This document shows, in pieces, positions 1 to 8,534 of a stretch of 64,000 nt of DNA. The position numbers and the translations under genes are program-made. The notes under the pieces were generated by a model. The model made no database searches. It saw only the letters and a list, made by a program, of their open reading frames with translations, and was not told where the DNA came from. Each line of letters opens with the position of its first letter. Positions within the stretch are counted from its first letter, which is position 1. Location of the stretch: positions 62,001 to 126,000 of the forward strand of contig NZ_JAJNBZ010000001.1 of assembly GCF_021369635.1 (NCBI RefSeq). The letters run 5' to 3'. Source of the DNA: Paenibacillus profundus (GTDB taxonomy: Bacteria > Bacillota > Bacilli > Paenibacillales > Paenibacillaceae).

Positions 1-536
1 TTCCTCCGGCACCACGCGGCGTACCGCAAATCGAAGTTACGTTCGATATCGATGCGAACGGTATCGTAAAAGTGTCTGCGCTTGATAAAGGCACAGGCAA
101 GAGCCAAAATATTACAATCACGTCTTCTAGCGGCTTGAACGACGAGGAAATCGATCGTATGATGAAAGAAGCAGAATTGCATGCTGAAGAAGACAAAAAA
201 CGCAAAGAAATGGTCGAAGTGAAGAACACGGCAGACCAATTGGTATATACGACCGAGAAGACGCTGAAAGATTTGGGCGACAAGGTGGAACAAGCTGAAA
301 TCGATAAAGCGAACGAAGCGAAAGAAAAAGTGAAAACAGCACTCGAAAGCAACGATGTAGACCAAATCAAGGCGGCTACAGAAGAGCTGACGGAAATTGT
401 ACAGCAATTGTCTGTTAAGCTGTATGAGCAAGCAGCTCAAGCGCAGCAGGCAGAGCAAGGCGCACAAGACGGCGCAGCGAAGAAAGACAACGTCGTTGAT
501 GCAGATTACGAAGTCGTGGACGAAGACAAGAAATAA
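1..536 (+). CDS. dnaK: Chaperone protein DnaK (Hsp70), C-terminal part
   Basis: The reading frame is open from the first bases of the window, so the gene starts upstream and only about the last 178 codons are here. The visible part begins in the substrate-binding beta-sandwich ([20 protein letters not shown], then the segment ending ILKVSALDK-like [12 protein letters not shown]) and continues into the alpha-helical lid ([21 protein letters not shown]) and the acidic tail ending [12 protein letters not shown]. DnaK is the cytosolic ATP-dependent Hsp70 chaperone that works with DnaJ and GrpE. A terminator follows and dnaJ lies 84 bp downstream, the usual heat-shock order. Identification is certain; the ATPase domain cannot be checked. 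Confidence 0.97.
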   Translation, partial: PPAPRGVPQIEVTFDIDANGIVKVSALDKGTGKSQNITITSSSGLNDEEIDRMMKEAELHAEEDKKRKEMVEVKNTADQLVYTTEKTLKDLGDKVEQAEIDKANEAKEKVKTALESNDVDQIKAATEELTEIVQQLSVKLYEQAAQAQQAEQGAQDGAAKKDNVVDADYEVVDEDKK

Positions 537-551
537 GCATTCGACGGTCAG

Positions 552-589
552 GTCAAAGCCGGGGTGACTCGGCTTTGACTTTCCTTTTG
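552..589 (+). terminator. Intrinsic terminator or attenuator between dnaK and dnaJ
   Basis: A 10-bp perfect inverted repeat (GTCAAAGCCG at 552-561 and CGGCTTTGAC at 570-579) is followed by a T-rich run. It probably reduces read-through from dnaK into dnaJ. Confidence 0.75.
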
Positions 590-619
590 TAATTCGTGCT
601 ACAAGTGTATGGGGGTGGA

Positions 620-1741
620 ATGGTGGCGAAACGAGATTATTATGAGGTGCTCGGCGTAGGCAAAGGGGCGAGCGACGACGAAGTGAAGAAGGCGTATCGC
701 AAGCTTGCGCGTCAATATCACCCGGACGTTAACAAGGAAGCGGACGCGGAGGATAAGTTCAAAGAAGTAAAAGAAGCGTACGATGTGCTAAGTGACGACC
801 AAAAGCGGGCGGTGTATGATCAATACGGGCACGTCGATCCGAACCAAGGTATGGGCGGCGGCGGATTTTCCGGCGACTTCGGCGGGTTCGGTGATATCTT
901 TGATATGTTCTTTGGCGGCGGCGGCCGCAAAGATCCGAATGCGCCGCAGCGTGGCAGCGACCTGCAGTACACGATGCAAATCGAGTTCAAGGAAGCGGTG
1001 TTCGGCAAAGAAACGGACATTACGATTCCGCGCACGGAGCAATGCGATACCTGCTTCGGTACAGGAGCAAAGCCCGGCACGAAGCCGGATAATTGTACTG
1101 CCTGCCACGGTACGGGGCAGCAAGAAGTGGTGCAGAACACACCGTTCGGCCGCATGGTGAACCGTCGTGCATGTTCGGTCTGTCAAGGTAAAGGGAAAAT
1201 TATCCGCGAAAAATGCGGAAAGTGTCACGGTGCGGGTTCGTTGAAAAATCAGCGCAAAATTCACGTGCGCATCCCCGGTGGTGTGGATGATGGAGCGCAG
1301 CTTCGCATGAGCGGTGAAGGGGAAAGCGGACAGCGCGGCGGTCCGAATGGCGACTTATATATTGTCATTCGTGTCAAATCGCATGAGTTCTTCGAACGCG
1401 ACGGTGATGACATTTACTGCGAAGTGCCGCTCACCTTTGCTCAAGCGGCATTGGGCGATGAAATTGAAATTCCGACGTTAACGGAAAAAGTAAAGCTGAA
1501 AATTCCTGCCGGCACGCAAACGGGCACATTCTTCCGCCTGCGCGGCAAGGGTGTTCCGCGTCTCCGCGGTCACGGACAAGGGGATCAGCATGTCAAAGTT
1601 ATCATCGTGACGCCAACGAAAATGTCCGACGAGCAGAAGGATATGTTGCGTCAGTTCGCCGAAATTGGCGGCGAGCAGCCGAATGGCGGCCATGAAGAAT
1701 CGTTTTTTGATCGCATGAAGAGGGCTTTCCGCGGCGATTAG
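620..1741 (+). CDS. dnaJ: Chaperone protein DnaJ (Hsp40)
   Basis: A 373-residue type I Hsp40. It stimulates the ATPase of DnaK and delivers unfolded proteins to it. The J domain (residues about 3-68) contains the HPD motif in YHPDVNK. A Gly/Phe-rich linker follows, then four zinc-binding CxxCxGxG repeats ([32 protein letters not shown]) and the C-terminal substrate-binding domains. The ATG at 620 is preferred over one at 596 because a GGGGGTGG site lies just before it and because the protein then starts [12 protein letters not shown] as in relatives. It is followed by a strong terminator. prmA, which normally follows dnaJ in Bacillales, is 9 kb away. Confidence 0.97.
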   Translation: MVAKRDYYEVLGVGKGASDDEVKKAYRKLARQYHPDVNKEADAEDKFKEVKEAYDVLSDDQKRAVYDQYGHVDPNQGMGGGGFSGDFGGFGDIFDMFFGGGGRKDPNAPQRGSDLQYTMQIEFKEAVFGKETDITIPRTEQCDTCFGTGAKPGTKPDNCTACHGTGQQEVVQNTPFGRMVNRRACSVCQGKGKIIREKCGKCHGAGSLKNQRKIHVRIPGGVDDGAQLRMSGEGESGQRGGPNGDLYIVIRVKSHEFFERDGDDIYCEVPLTFAQAALGDEIEIPTLTEKVKLKIPAGTQTGTFFRLRGKGVPRLRGHGQGDQHVKVIIVTPTKMSDEQKDMLRQFAEIGGEQPNGGHEESFFDRMKRAFRGD

Positions 1742-1757
1742 TTGAGTAGTAGACTCT

Positions 1758-1801
1758 AACCACGTGACTCTATCGTAAAAGATAGAGACGTGGTTTTTTT
1801 A
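1758..1801 (+). terminator. Intrinsic terminator after dnaJ
   Basis: Inverted repeat AACCACGT..CTCTATC / GATAGAG..ACGTGGTT with a short GTAAAA loop, running into seven or more Ts. This ends the dnaK-dnaJ transcription unit. Confidence 0.85.
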
Positions 1802-2328
1802 ATATGCAAACCCAGAGGCAAGCATCCGCTAATCAGTGCAAGTCCGGTCACGGGGCCCGCCACGTGTTTTTCGCTCAAAATGCTCCCCTTGGTTCAGCTT
1901 GGCAACCCTCTACTCTTTAAAACGAATACAGGCTGTCGGACATGTATGTATATCAAGGCTCTTAGCTCCATTCTCCCAATCAGTCAGGATGGTTCACATC
2001 GAGGAACGAACAGGTACACAGATACCGTTTCATTTAGATATCATGCCATGAAGGTGATCATGACTACAGGTTCCCCGTAATCATTCTAGGACGAGCCGCC
2101 TTCTGTATGGCAATGAACCAGAGTCATGGATGTGCATGCTGCCTTCTGATAGAAGGGGAGAACGAAGCAAAGGGGCGGATAAAGCAATGACCGTCTGAAC
2201 GCGGCACTGCACGCAAACGGCACATTTCGTTCATGGAGAAGAGCCCATATCATACGATTAGACAGATGGCACGTCTTGAGGCGATTTTTTGACGCCATCT
2301 TCAATCGGCAATTCCGTATATTCACCTA
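1802..2328. other. Gene-free stretch between dnaJ and the glpD promoter
   Basis: About 530 bases with no convincing gene. The only open frames are short (at most 96 codons), lack good ribosome binding sites, and resemble no family I know. No tRNA, riboswitch or terminal inverted repeat was seen. It may be decayed sequence at the junction where the glycerol-phosphate block separates dnaJ from prmA. Confidence 0.5.
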
Positions 2329-2357
2329 TTGATATCATTGTCAATATCATTTATCAT
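2329..2357 (+). promoter_or_regulatory. Sigma-A promoter of glpD
   Basis: TTGATA (2329-2334), a 17-bp spacer, then TATCAT (2352-2357). Predicted transcription start near 2364, placing the terminator hairpin at 2396-2451 inside the leader. Read by eye, not scored. Confidence 0.55.
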
Positions 2358-2395
2358 ACAAGTATAAGTTCATTAATTTGGTCGGAGATATGGAC

Positions 2396-2451
2396 AGGAC
2401 CACAACCACGCATTGAGTGCCAATGCGATCGTTGTGGTCCTTTTCTTTTTT
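2396..2451 (+). promoter_or_regulatory. Terminator/antiterminator leader of glpD (probable GlpP target)
   Basis: A hairpin with outer arms GGACCACAAC and GTTGTGGTCC and inner arms CGCATTG/CAATGCG is followed by TTTTCTTTTTT. It lies between promoter and start codon, ending 25 bases before the ATG. B. subtilis glpD is controlled by exactly this arrangement: GlpP bound to glycerol-3-phosphate prevents termination in the leader. glpP is present at 8535, and the ugp operon leader has a similar hairpin with a TGGTC-plus-T-run end. Confidence 0.75.
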
Positions 2452-2476
2452 CTCCGTACAGGAAAGGACATTCGCC

Positions 2477-4138
2477 ATGACTCAATCATCATTTTCCAGC
2501 TTGAACAGACGTCAGATTCGTGAACAGCTTCAATCCGTTGGCTATGACCTGCTTATCATCGGAGGGGGCATTACAGGAGCCGGCATCGCGCTGGATGCAG
2601 CGGTCAGAGGCTTGAATACAGCAATTATCGAGATGCAGGATTATGCCGCTGGCACGAGCAGCCGTTCCACGAAGCTTGTGCATGGGGGCTTGCGCTATTT
2701 GAAGCAAGGGGAAATCAATCTCGTGCGCGAAGTTGGACGCGAGCGGGCGATCGTATACGACAATGCTCCTCATGTCGTCGTCCCTGAACGGATGTTGATG
2801 CCGATAATTCAGGGAGGCACTTACGGGAGATGGGCCACGTGGGTTGGCTTATATGTGTACGATTGGCTTGCAGGGGTAAAGCGAGCAGAACGCAGAACAA
2901 TGCTGAGCAAGGAGCAAACACTTGAGAAGGAACCGCTCCTGCGCAGCGATAAGCTGAGAGCCGGCGGCTACTATGTCGAGTACCGGACGGATGATGCGCG
3001 CTTGACGATAGAAATTATGAAGAGCGCGGCAGCGCAGGGGGTTACGGCGCTTAACTATATTAAGGCCGAGTCGTTCATCTACGATGACAACGGACGTGTA
3101 ATCGGCGTAACGGCCCGGGATATGAATGACAACACGTCCATTACGATTTCCGCCGCCAAAGTAGTGAATGCGGCTGGCCCTTGGGTAGACACGCTGCGCG
3201 AGCTTGATCGCTCCAAGACGGGCAAACGCCTTCACTTGACGAAAGGCGTTCATATCGTTATCGATCAGTCCCGCTTCCCGCTGCGGCAGGCAATCTACTT
3301 CGATACACCAGACGGCCGCATGGTATTTGCCATTCCGCGAGACGGCAAGACGTATATCGGCACGACGGACACGAATTACGAGGGCGATCTGGATCATCCC
3401 CGCATGACACGTGACGATTTGCTCTATTTGCTTCAGGCGGCCAATTACATGTTCCCGGCGATATCCCTAACTGAGGCCGATGTTGAATCTTCGTGGGCAG
3501 GGCTTCGTCCGCTTATACACGAGGATGGGAAATCACCTTCCGAGCTGTCGCGCAAGGATGAAATCTTCCTCTCTCCGTCCGGGTTGATTACGATTGCCGG
3601 CGGCAAGCTCACAGGATACCGCAAGATGGCGGAGCGCGTCGTTGATCTTGTCACGAATCAACTGGGGACTAGCCAAGGGAAAAACTATCCGAGCTGCACG
3701 ACAGACCGCGTTGTATTGTCGGGAGGTGATGTGACGGGGTCATTTACCGCCTATTGTTCGGAGTGGACGCGCCGCGGCGTAGCGCTCGGCTTGAATGAAG
3801 CGCGCGCTAAGGAGTTGGTCACGTTATACGGAACGAACGTTCAGCATGTGCTTTCCCGTATGGAGCATTATCAACAAGCAGGCAATCCGTACGGATTGCC
3901 AGCGGACGTCATGGCTGCGCTCGTCTATGGACTAGAGGCGGAAATGGTAACGCGACCGGTTGACTTTATCGCTCGACGAACAGGTGCTGTGAACTTTCGG
4001 ATCTCGATAGCGAAGGAGTGGCTGAAGCCGGTTGCACGCTGCATGGCGGAATTAGTAGGATGGGATGCCTCGACGGAGGAACGCTATGTGCGGCAAGCTG
4101 AGGAAGAAATCCATTATGCGACGACACCCGTGCAATGA
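2477..4138 (+). CDS. glpD: Aerobic glycerol-3-phosphate dehydrogenase
   Basis: A 553-residue FAD-dependent, membrane-associated enzyme that oxidises sn-glycerol-3-phosphate to dihydroxyacetone phosphate and feeds electrons to quinone. The N-terminal dinucleotide-binding motif (IIGGGITGAGIALDAAVRG) lies near residue 25, and the typical GTSSRSTKLVHGGLRYL follows, with the DAO-type FAD domain and a C-terminal helical domain after it. The ATG at 2477 is chosen because AGGAAAGG lies 8-15 bases upstream; the open frame extends 20 codons further into the leader hairpin, which is not protein-like. It is likely induced by glycerol-3-phosphate through GlpP. The neighbouring ugp operon would supply the substrate. 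Confidence 0.95.
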   Translation: MTQSSFSSLNRRQIREQLQSVGYDLLIIGGGITGAGIALDAAVRGLNTAIIEMQDYAAGTSSRSTKLVHGGLRYLKQGEINLVREVGRERAIVYDNAPHVVVPERMLMPIIQGGTYGRWATWVGLYVYDWLAGVKRAERRTMLSKEQTLEKEPLLRSDKLRAGGYYVEYRTDDARLTIEIMKSAAAQGVTALNYIKAESFIYDDNGRVIGVTARDMNDNTSITISAAKVVNAAGPWVDTLRELDRSKTGKRLHLTKGVHIVIDQSRFPLRQAIYFDTPDGRMVFAIPRDGKTYIGTTDTNYEGDLDHPRMTRDDLLYLLQAANYMFPAISLTEADVESSWAGLRPLIHEDGKSPSELSRKDEIFLSPSGLITIAGGKLTGYRKMAERVVDLVTNQLGTSQGKNYPSCTTDRVVLSGGDVTGSFTAYCSEWTRRGVALGLNEARAKELVTLYGTNVQHVLSRMEHYQQAGNPYGLPADVMAALVYGLEAEMVTRPVDFIARRTGAVNFRISIAKEWLKPVARCMAELVGWDASTEERYVRQAEEEIHYATTPVQ

Positions 4139-4184
4139 AGCGGCAGGCTTGACTCGGATCGCTCCGACACGCTGCACATGACAA

Positions 4185-4215
4185 AGCCGAAGCTTGCGCA
4201 GTGCAGGCTTCGGCT
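4185..4215 (-). terminator. Probable terminator of the ugp operon
   Basis: Inverted repeat AGCCGAAGC / GCTTCGGCT between the convergent ends of glpD and ugpQ. On the minus strand it is followed by a weak TTTGT tract, so it probably serves ugpQ; it may also work on glpD. Confidence 0.45.
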
Positions 4216-4253
4216 GGTCTGCGGGAGAGCCGTTGCTGCTCTTGCAGCCCGCC

Positions 4254-4982
4254 TCAAATACCCACTTTAACGTAATTCGGCACGTTCGAGAAGATGCCGT
4301 CGATGCCTGCGGAGCGCAGAGCTACGGCCCATTCTGGCCTATCAACCGTATAGGCATATACTTTGCTGCCGATGTCATGGCACGCTGAAATGAATGCTTC
4401 GTTCGCGAAGGAGAAGTGCGGATGCACGCTATATACTGGGAATGGCAGCGAGCGAATGTAGTTTGCGGGCTCAAACAGCCGATCGCCGAACAGCACGCCA
4501 AGCTTAATTCTAGGCTCCAGCTCGGCGATGGTGGCCAACGCATAATGATCAAAGGAAGAGACGATGACGCGATCTAGCATGCCGCGTGAGGATAACGCTT
4601 GAATGAGCTTTTGCTCGATTCCTTTGTAGAAAAAAGGCACATTTTTGATTTCGATGTTCGTCATCAACCCGGTATCGGCTATGGCGTCCAAATAGTCATC
4701 CAGCAAAGGCAACCGTTCCTTCGCGAAGTCGGAATGGAACCAACTGCCCGCATCCAGCTTGCACAGCTCTTCATATGTACAATCTGCGACATATCCGCTG
4801 CCGTTCGTAGTTCGCTTCACGTTCTCATCGTGAATAATGACGAGTCGCCCGTCTTTCGTTTGCTGAATATCAAGCTCGATGCCATCACAACCCATGTCGA
4901 CCGCCTTGCGAAATGCGGCCATCGTATTCTCGGGCGCATACCCCGATGCGCCACGGTGTGCAAATACGAACATCATCATCAT
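4254..4982 (-). CDS. ugpQ: Glycerophosphodiester phosphodiesterase
   Basis: A 242-residue GDPD-family enzyme of the cytosolic (no signal peptide) UgpQ type. It hydrolyses glycerophosphodiesters to sn-glycerol-3-phosphate and an alcohol. The metal and catalytic motifs are visible: HRGASGYAPENT near residue 8, ELDIQQTKDG with the metal-binding acidic residues, and HDENVKRTT. Four ATG codons in a row follow GAAAGGTCG; I place the start at the first, but the second or third has better spacing. It is the last gene of the ugpA-E-B-Q unit, 97 bp after ugpB. With glpD next door it suggests use of phospholipid-derived glycerophosphodiesters. Confidence 0.9.
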   Translation of the reverse strand: MMMMFVFAHRGASGYAPENTMAAFRKAVDMGCDGIELDIQQTKDGRLVIIHDENVKRTTNGSGYVADCTYEELCKLDAGSWFHSDFAKERLPLLDDYLDAIADTGLMTNIEIKNVPFFYKGIEQKLIQALSSRGMLDRVIVSSFDHYALATIAELEPRIKLGVLFGDRLFEPANYIRSLPFPVYSVHPHFSFANEAFISACHDIGSKVYAYTVDRPEWAVALRSAGIDGIFSNVPNYVKVGI

Positions 4983-5079
4983 CGACCTTTCATGATTTAT
5001 TTTAAAGGGGGGCATGACAGGCGGAGAGCCGCTCCCGCTCAAGGGTGCCCGCCCTGCCTTGCCCGCATTGTGCACTGCT

Positions 5080-6417
5080 CTATTTTGGCGCGTTAATTTT
5101 GTTGTCCTCTTCGATTAGCTTGTTGACCTTAGCCGTTAATTCATCGACGACCTTCTTCGGTTCGTCGCCTTGGTACAGCTTCTCGATGGAAGTCGCTACT
5201 TCATTGCGCGTTTCCGGGAAGACGGAGATAAGGGCGCCGCGCGTGGCCGTACCGGGCTTCGTAAGCTGCAATTGTTTTACCGTTGTCAGAAATGGAGGGG
5301 CTTCAGCATATTTGTCTCTGAGCAGCTTTTCTTCATGTGCTGCTTTCGTAATGGGGAAATATCCGGTTCCAGCGGCCCATTCCGCCTGCACGGCAGGTTC
5401 GGTGACGTATTTCGTGAAATCCCAAGCGCCTTCCTTCTCTTCCTCTGCCACGCTGTTCATGAGCCATAGCGATGCCCCGCCGACAATGACTCCGTTCGGC
5501 TCCTTGCCATCAGGCGTCGGGAGAAAGCCTGTGCCGACTTCGAATGGTGAAGCTTTCATGACCCCTGCGATACCTGCGGTTGAATCCAAGTACATTGCAA
5601 CTTTACCCGCACTGAACGCTGCGCGGATGTCATCCCATTTACGGCCGTAATTGCCAAGAGTCCCTTCTTTATTCATATCATTCAGCCACTCAAAAATGCC
5701 AAGGCTTTCGGGAGAATCGAGCAGAGATTTCGTCGCAAGCCCGTCACGTCCGTTGCCGTTGTCGACGAAGTCGGCGCCTTGGTTAGCAATCAACTGCTCG
5801 ATGAACCAGCCGTACACAAGCAGGGCAAAGCCTTTTTCATTGTTGGCGTCGTTCGTTAACTTGTTCGCTGCCGCGCGAATTTCGCCAAACGTGTTGGGAG
5901 GGTTCTCCGGGTCGAGTCCGGCTTCCTTGAACTTATCTTTATTGTAAATCAAAATCGCATTAGAAGTGTTAAATGGAAAGGAGTACAGCTTGCCGTCGAT
6001 TTGATAATAGCTTAAGATATTCTCCTCCCATTGAGAGAGATCGAATTTGTCTTTATCGATGAAATCCTGCACAGGTTGAACATAGCCGCTGTTCACCATA
6101 TATTTCGTGCCGATCTCCTGCACCTGCATCAATGTCGGCGCTTCGGCCGTGCCGCCTACGGTCTTCAGCTTTGTTAACGATTCTTCATAGGAGCCTTGGA
6201 AGATCGCATCTACCTCATATTTGTCCTGCTTCTTATTGTAATCGTCTGCCATCTTGCTGATGAGCTCTCCGCTCGCGCCGCTCATGGCGTGCCAGAATGT
6301 CACTTTGATGCGCCCGTCGTCTGATTTCCTAGCTTCCGAACTTGACGAATTGCTGCAGCCTACCGCAGTCATCACGAGTGCCGCAGACAACAGCAGCACC
6401 AATCCTATTTTTTTCAT
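5080..6417 (-). CDS. ugpB: Extracellular solute-binding lipoprotein, glycerol-3-phosphate type
   Basis: A 445-residue family 1 solute-binding protein. The N terminus is a lipoprotein signal (MKKIGLVLLLSAALVMTAVGC) with the lipid-modified cysteine at residue 21. Typical segments are VTFWHAMSGASGELISKMADDYN and the ligand-lobe motif with NGVIVGGASLWLM. It captures substrate outside the membrane for the two permeases encoded just upstream. Family alone would allow a sugar ligand; glycerol-3-phosphate or glycerophosphodiesters are inferred from the adjacent ugpQ, glpD and glpP. The symbol is given on that context. Confidence 0.8.
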   Translation of the reverse strand: MKKIGLVLLLSAALVMTAVGCSNSSSSEARKSDDGRIKVTFWHAMSGASGELISKMADDYNKKQDKYEVDAIFQGSYEESLTKLKTVGGTAEAPTLMQVQEIGTKYMVNSGYVQPVQDFIDKDKFDLSQWEENILSYYQIDGKLYSFPFNTSNAILIYNKDKFKEAGLDPENPPNTFGEIRAAANKLTNDANNEKGFALLVYGWFIEQLIANQGADFVDNGNGRDGLATKSLLDSPESLGIFEWLNDMNKEGTLGNYGRKWDDIRAAFSAGKVAMYLDSTAGIAGVMKASPFEVGTGFLPTPDGKEPNGVIVGGASLWLMNSVAEEEKEGAWDFTKYVTEPAVQAEWAAGTGYFPITKAAHEEKLLRDKYAEAPPFLTTVKQLQLTKPGTATRGALISVFPETRNEVATSIEKLYQGDEPKKVVDELTAKVNKLIEEDNKINAPK

Positions 6418-6442
6418 TGTAATGAATCCCCCTCATAATCAT

Positions 6443-7264
6443 TTATCCTTTCAATGCTCCTGACATCAAGCCGCGTCTAAGCTGCTTAAGGCTAAGGAAC
6501 AAGAACAGCAGCGTTGGGACAAGCACGATAACGACTCCGGCCATAACGACCGGCCAATTCGTATTCGTTTCTTGCGCCTGCATCATTTTGAGTCCGATCT
6601 GTACGGTGCGGACATTGTTGTTCGTCGTCGTCAGCAGCGGCCATAAATACATGTTCCAGGTCGTCAAAAATCCATATACGCCCAGTGCGCTCAGCATTGG
6701 CATGGAGAGCGGGATGACGAACGACACGAGATACCGCAAACGACCGCATCCCTCGAGCTGAGCGGATTCATGCAGCTCGTGCGGCAAGGTCAGGAAATGC
6801 TGACGCAGCAGAAAGACACCGAACGCAAGGGCGAAGAAAGGCAAGGACAGCCCTTGGTATGTATTCACCCAATTCAGTCCGACAATCGTCAAGTAGTTCG
6901 GAATCATCGTTGCTTCCCATGGAATCATCATCGTAGAGATGAGCAGGAAAAAGATGAAGTTGCGCCCTTTGAAAGGAATGAATACGATCGCATAGGCGGC
7001 CAGACAGCAGACGATGATCTGCCCCAGCATAACGGTAAGCGAAATGATTAGGCTGTTCAGCATAAACTTCATCAGCGGAACGCTCTTTAACGCAAGCGTG
7101 AAATTGTCGAACCTGAAGCTGGCGGGAAACAGCTTCCCCGTCATAATTTCCTCTGACGTCATCAAGCTCGCAAGCACGGCATACACAATCGGAAAGAACA
7201 TGAGGACAGATGCCGCGATAAGCAGAAAGTAGAATAAACCTTTCTGATAAAGGGATATTCTCAT
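6443..7264 (-). CDS. ugpE: ABC transporter permease, UgpE-like (MalG family)
   Basis: A 273-residue inner-membrane permease with about six membrane segments. The first is at residues 10-30, and an MMIPWEATMIPNYL segment lies in the middle. The cytoplasmic EAA loop that docks the ATPase reads HESAQLEGCGRLRYL and is followed by IPLSMP. Its ATG overlaps the stop of ugpA by four bases (ATGA), so the two are translationally coupled. The ugpB start follows 25 bp after its stop. No ATP-binding gene is in the operon; a shared MsmX/UgpC-type ATPase elsewhere is presumably used. Confidence 0.85.
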   Translation of the reverse strand: MRISLYQKGLFYFLLIAASVLMFFPIVYAVLASLMTSEEIMTGKLFPASFRFDNFTLALKSVPLMKFMLNSLIISLTVMLGQIIVCCLAAYAIVFIPFKGRNFIFFLLISTMMIPWEATMIPNYLTIVGLNWVNTYQGLSLPFFALAFGVFLLRQHFLTLPHELHESAQLEGCGRLRYLVSFVIPLSMPMLSALGVYGFLTTWNMYLWPLLTTTNNNVRTVQIGLKMMQAQETNTNWPVVMAGVVIVLVPTLLFLFLSLKQLRRGLMSGALKG

Positions 7265-8172
7265 TGATAGTGCACCTTCTTTTCCCCGACTTTAAATTGA
7301 ATGATAGTAGCAATCAGCACGATAAGGAACAGGATGATGGCCTGAGCGCTCGCAATGCCGAATTTGTAGTGGATGAATGCATTCTGATAGATGGAGTAGA
7401 CGATAAGATTCGTTGATTCTGCGGGTCCGCCCTTGGTGAGAATATCGATCTGGCCGAATGATTGGAACGAATGTATGACGGTGACGATGATGACGAAGAA
7501 GAGGGTCGGTGATACCATTGGCAGCGTGATGCGGAACAAGCGGACCCAATAGCCGGCACCGTCGATTTTGGCGCTTTCATACATGTCTTCCGGTATTCCT
7601 TGAATCCCGCCGAGCAGTATGATGTAGTTAAAGCCGATACCCATCCAGACGCTTGTAGCGGCAACGGAAATGAGCGCCCATTTCGGATTGGTGAGCCAGT
7701 GAATCGGGGCGAGACCGATCCAATCGAGCACATGATTCAGAAATCCGATGCTCGGATGGAACAGGAACAAGAAAATCATTGACCCCGCGGCAACCGACAC
7801 TCCGATGGTAGATGAGAAAATAACGCGAAAGAACTGGATGCCGCGCAGCCGCTCGCTCGATATGATGGCAAGAAAGAAGGCGATGGCCACGCCGAGAGGC
7901 ACAGTGTACAGCACATAGAGGAAGGTGCCGCGCAAGCTAGTGAGAAAGCTGTCGGATTGAAACAATTGAATGTAATTGTCCAGACCGACAAACAGTACCG
8001 GTATGCCGTGCGCATTCGTCGTGTAGAAGCTATAATAAAGCGTTTTCAACATGGGGTAGAACGTGAATACAAGCATGAAAATAAGCATGGGACTGAGATA
8101 CAGCAGACCGACTGTCAGCAGTCGCAGTCCCGAGTCTTTGTTTCTAGGAAGGTCCTTGCCGATAGGACTCAT
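7261..8172 (-). CDS. ugpA: ABC transporter permease, UgpA-like (MalF family)
   Basis: A 303-residue membrane permease and first gene of the operon. About six hydrophobic segments are visible. The EAA loop is MYESAKIDGAGYWVRLFRIT followed by LPMVSPTLFF. It partners with the next gene to form the channel. GGGGGAT lies about 10 bases before the ATG. A promoter (8319-8347) and a terminator-like hairpin (8221-8284) precede it, so expression is probably controlled by GlpP antitermination. Confidence 0.85.
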   Translation of the reverse strand: MSPIGKDLPRNKDSGLRLLTVGLLYLSPMLIFMLVFTFYPMLKTLYYSFYTTNAHGIPVLFVGLDNYIQLFQSDSFLTSLRGTFLYVLYTVPLGVAIAFFLAIISSERLRGIQFFRVIFSSTIGVSVAAGSMIFLFLFHPSIGFLNHVLDWIGLAPIHWLTNPKWALISVAATSVWMGIGFNYIILLGGIQGIPEDMYESAKIDGAGYWVRLFRITLPMVSPTLFFVIIVTVIHSFQSFGQIDILTKGGPAESTNLIVYSIYQNAFIHYKFGIASAQAIILFLIVLIATIIQFKVGEKKVHYQ

Positions 8173-8220
8173 ATGTGGTTGTATCCCCCTTAGGATAAGT
8201 CATAGTAACGTCTAGTTCAG

Positions 8221-8284
8221 AAAAAAAGAAGACCATAAGACTGCCAAATAGCTGTCAACGCTATCTGAATCACTAATGGTCTTC
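8221..8284 (-). promoter_or_regulatory. Terminator-like leader hairpin of the ugp operon (probable GlpP target)
   Basis: On the minus strand GAAGACCAT pairs with ATGGTCTTC across a 39-base internal region that itself contains inverted repeats, and is followed directly by TTTTTTT. It sits between the promoter and the ugpA start, so it would stop transcription unless antiterminated. The 3' end resembles that of the glpD leader (TGGTC(C/T)T then T-run). Confidence 0.65.
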
Positions 8285-8318
8285 TCCGCTTCACGAAACC
8301 GGATATTAACTTGCACCA

Positions 8319-8347
8319 AGTATAATTCACAAAATATTAAAAATCAA
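8319..8347 (-). promoter_or_regulatory. Sigma-A promoter of the ugp operon
   Basis: On the minus strand TTGATT (8347-8342), exactly 17 bases, then TATACT (8324-8319). Predicted start near 8312, about 28 bases before the leader hairpin. No convincing PhoP box repeats were found around it. Confidence 0.6.
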
Positions 8348-8477
8348 CACCATTTTAACATTGAAAACGAAAGAATAACAATTGACAAAATAGAAATTGA
8401 CTCATTCAATGGCTGGAAGTACGATATTCGTAGATTTACATATGGAAAATGTGCAATGTTAGTCTAGGCATTATAAA

Positions 8478-8516
8478 TAGTGCGTGTTCAAAAGAGGGCT
8501 TATTGAACAACCTCGA
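8478..8516 (+). repeat. Dispersed inverted-repeat element, short form (copy 1), before glpP
   Basis: Reads TAGTGCGTGTTCAAAAG, a short centre, then CTTATTGAACAACCTCGA. The two inner arms (TTCAAAAG/CTTATTGAA) are imperfect inverted repeats. It ends 18 bases before the glpP start codon. Confidence 0.8.
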
Positions 8517-8534
8517 ATACGGGAGGGCCAAACG

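Noticed and set aside
1790-2325. Short open frames (up to 96 codons) between dnaJ and glpD, considered as transposase or intron remnants
   Set aside because: No ribosome binding site, no domain, no inverted repeats or group II intron motifs that I could confirm.
8350-8400. TTAACA-like boxes before the ugp operon considered as a PhoP site
   Set aside because: Only two partial boxes, not at 11-base spacing; phosphate control is not supported.
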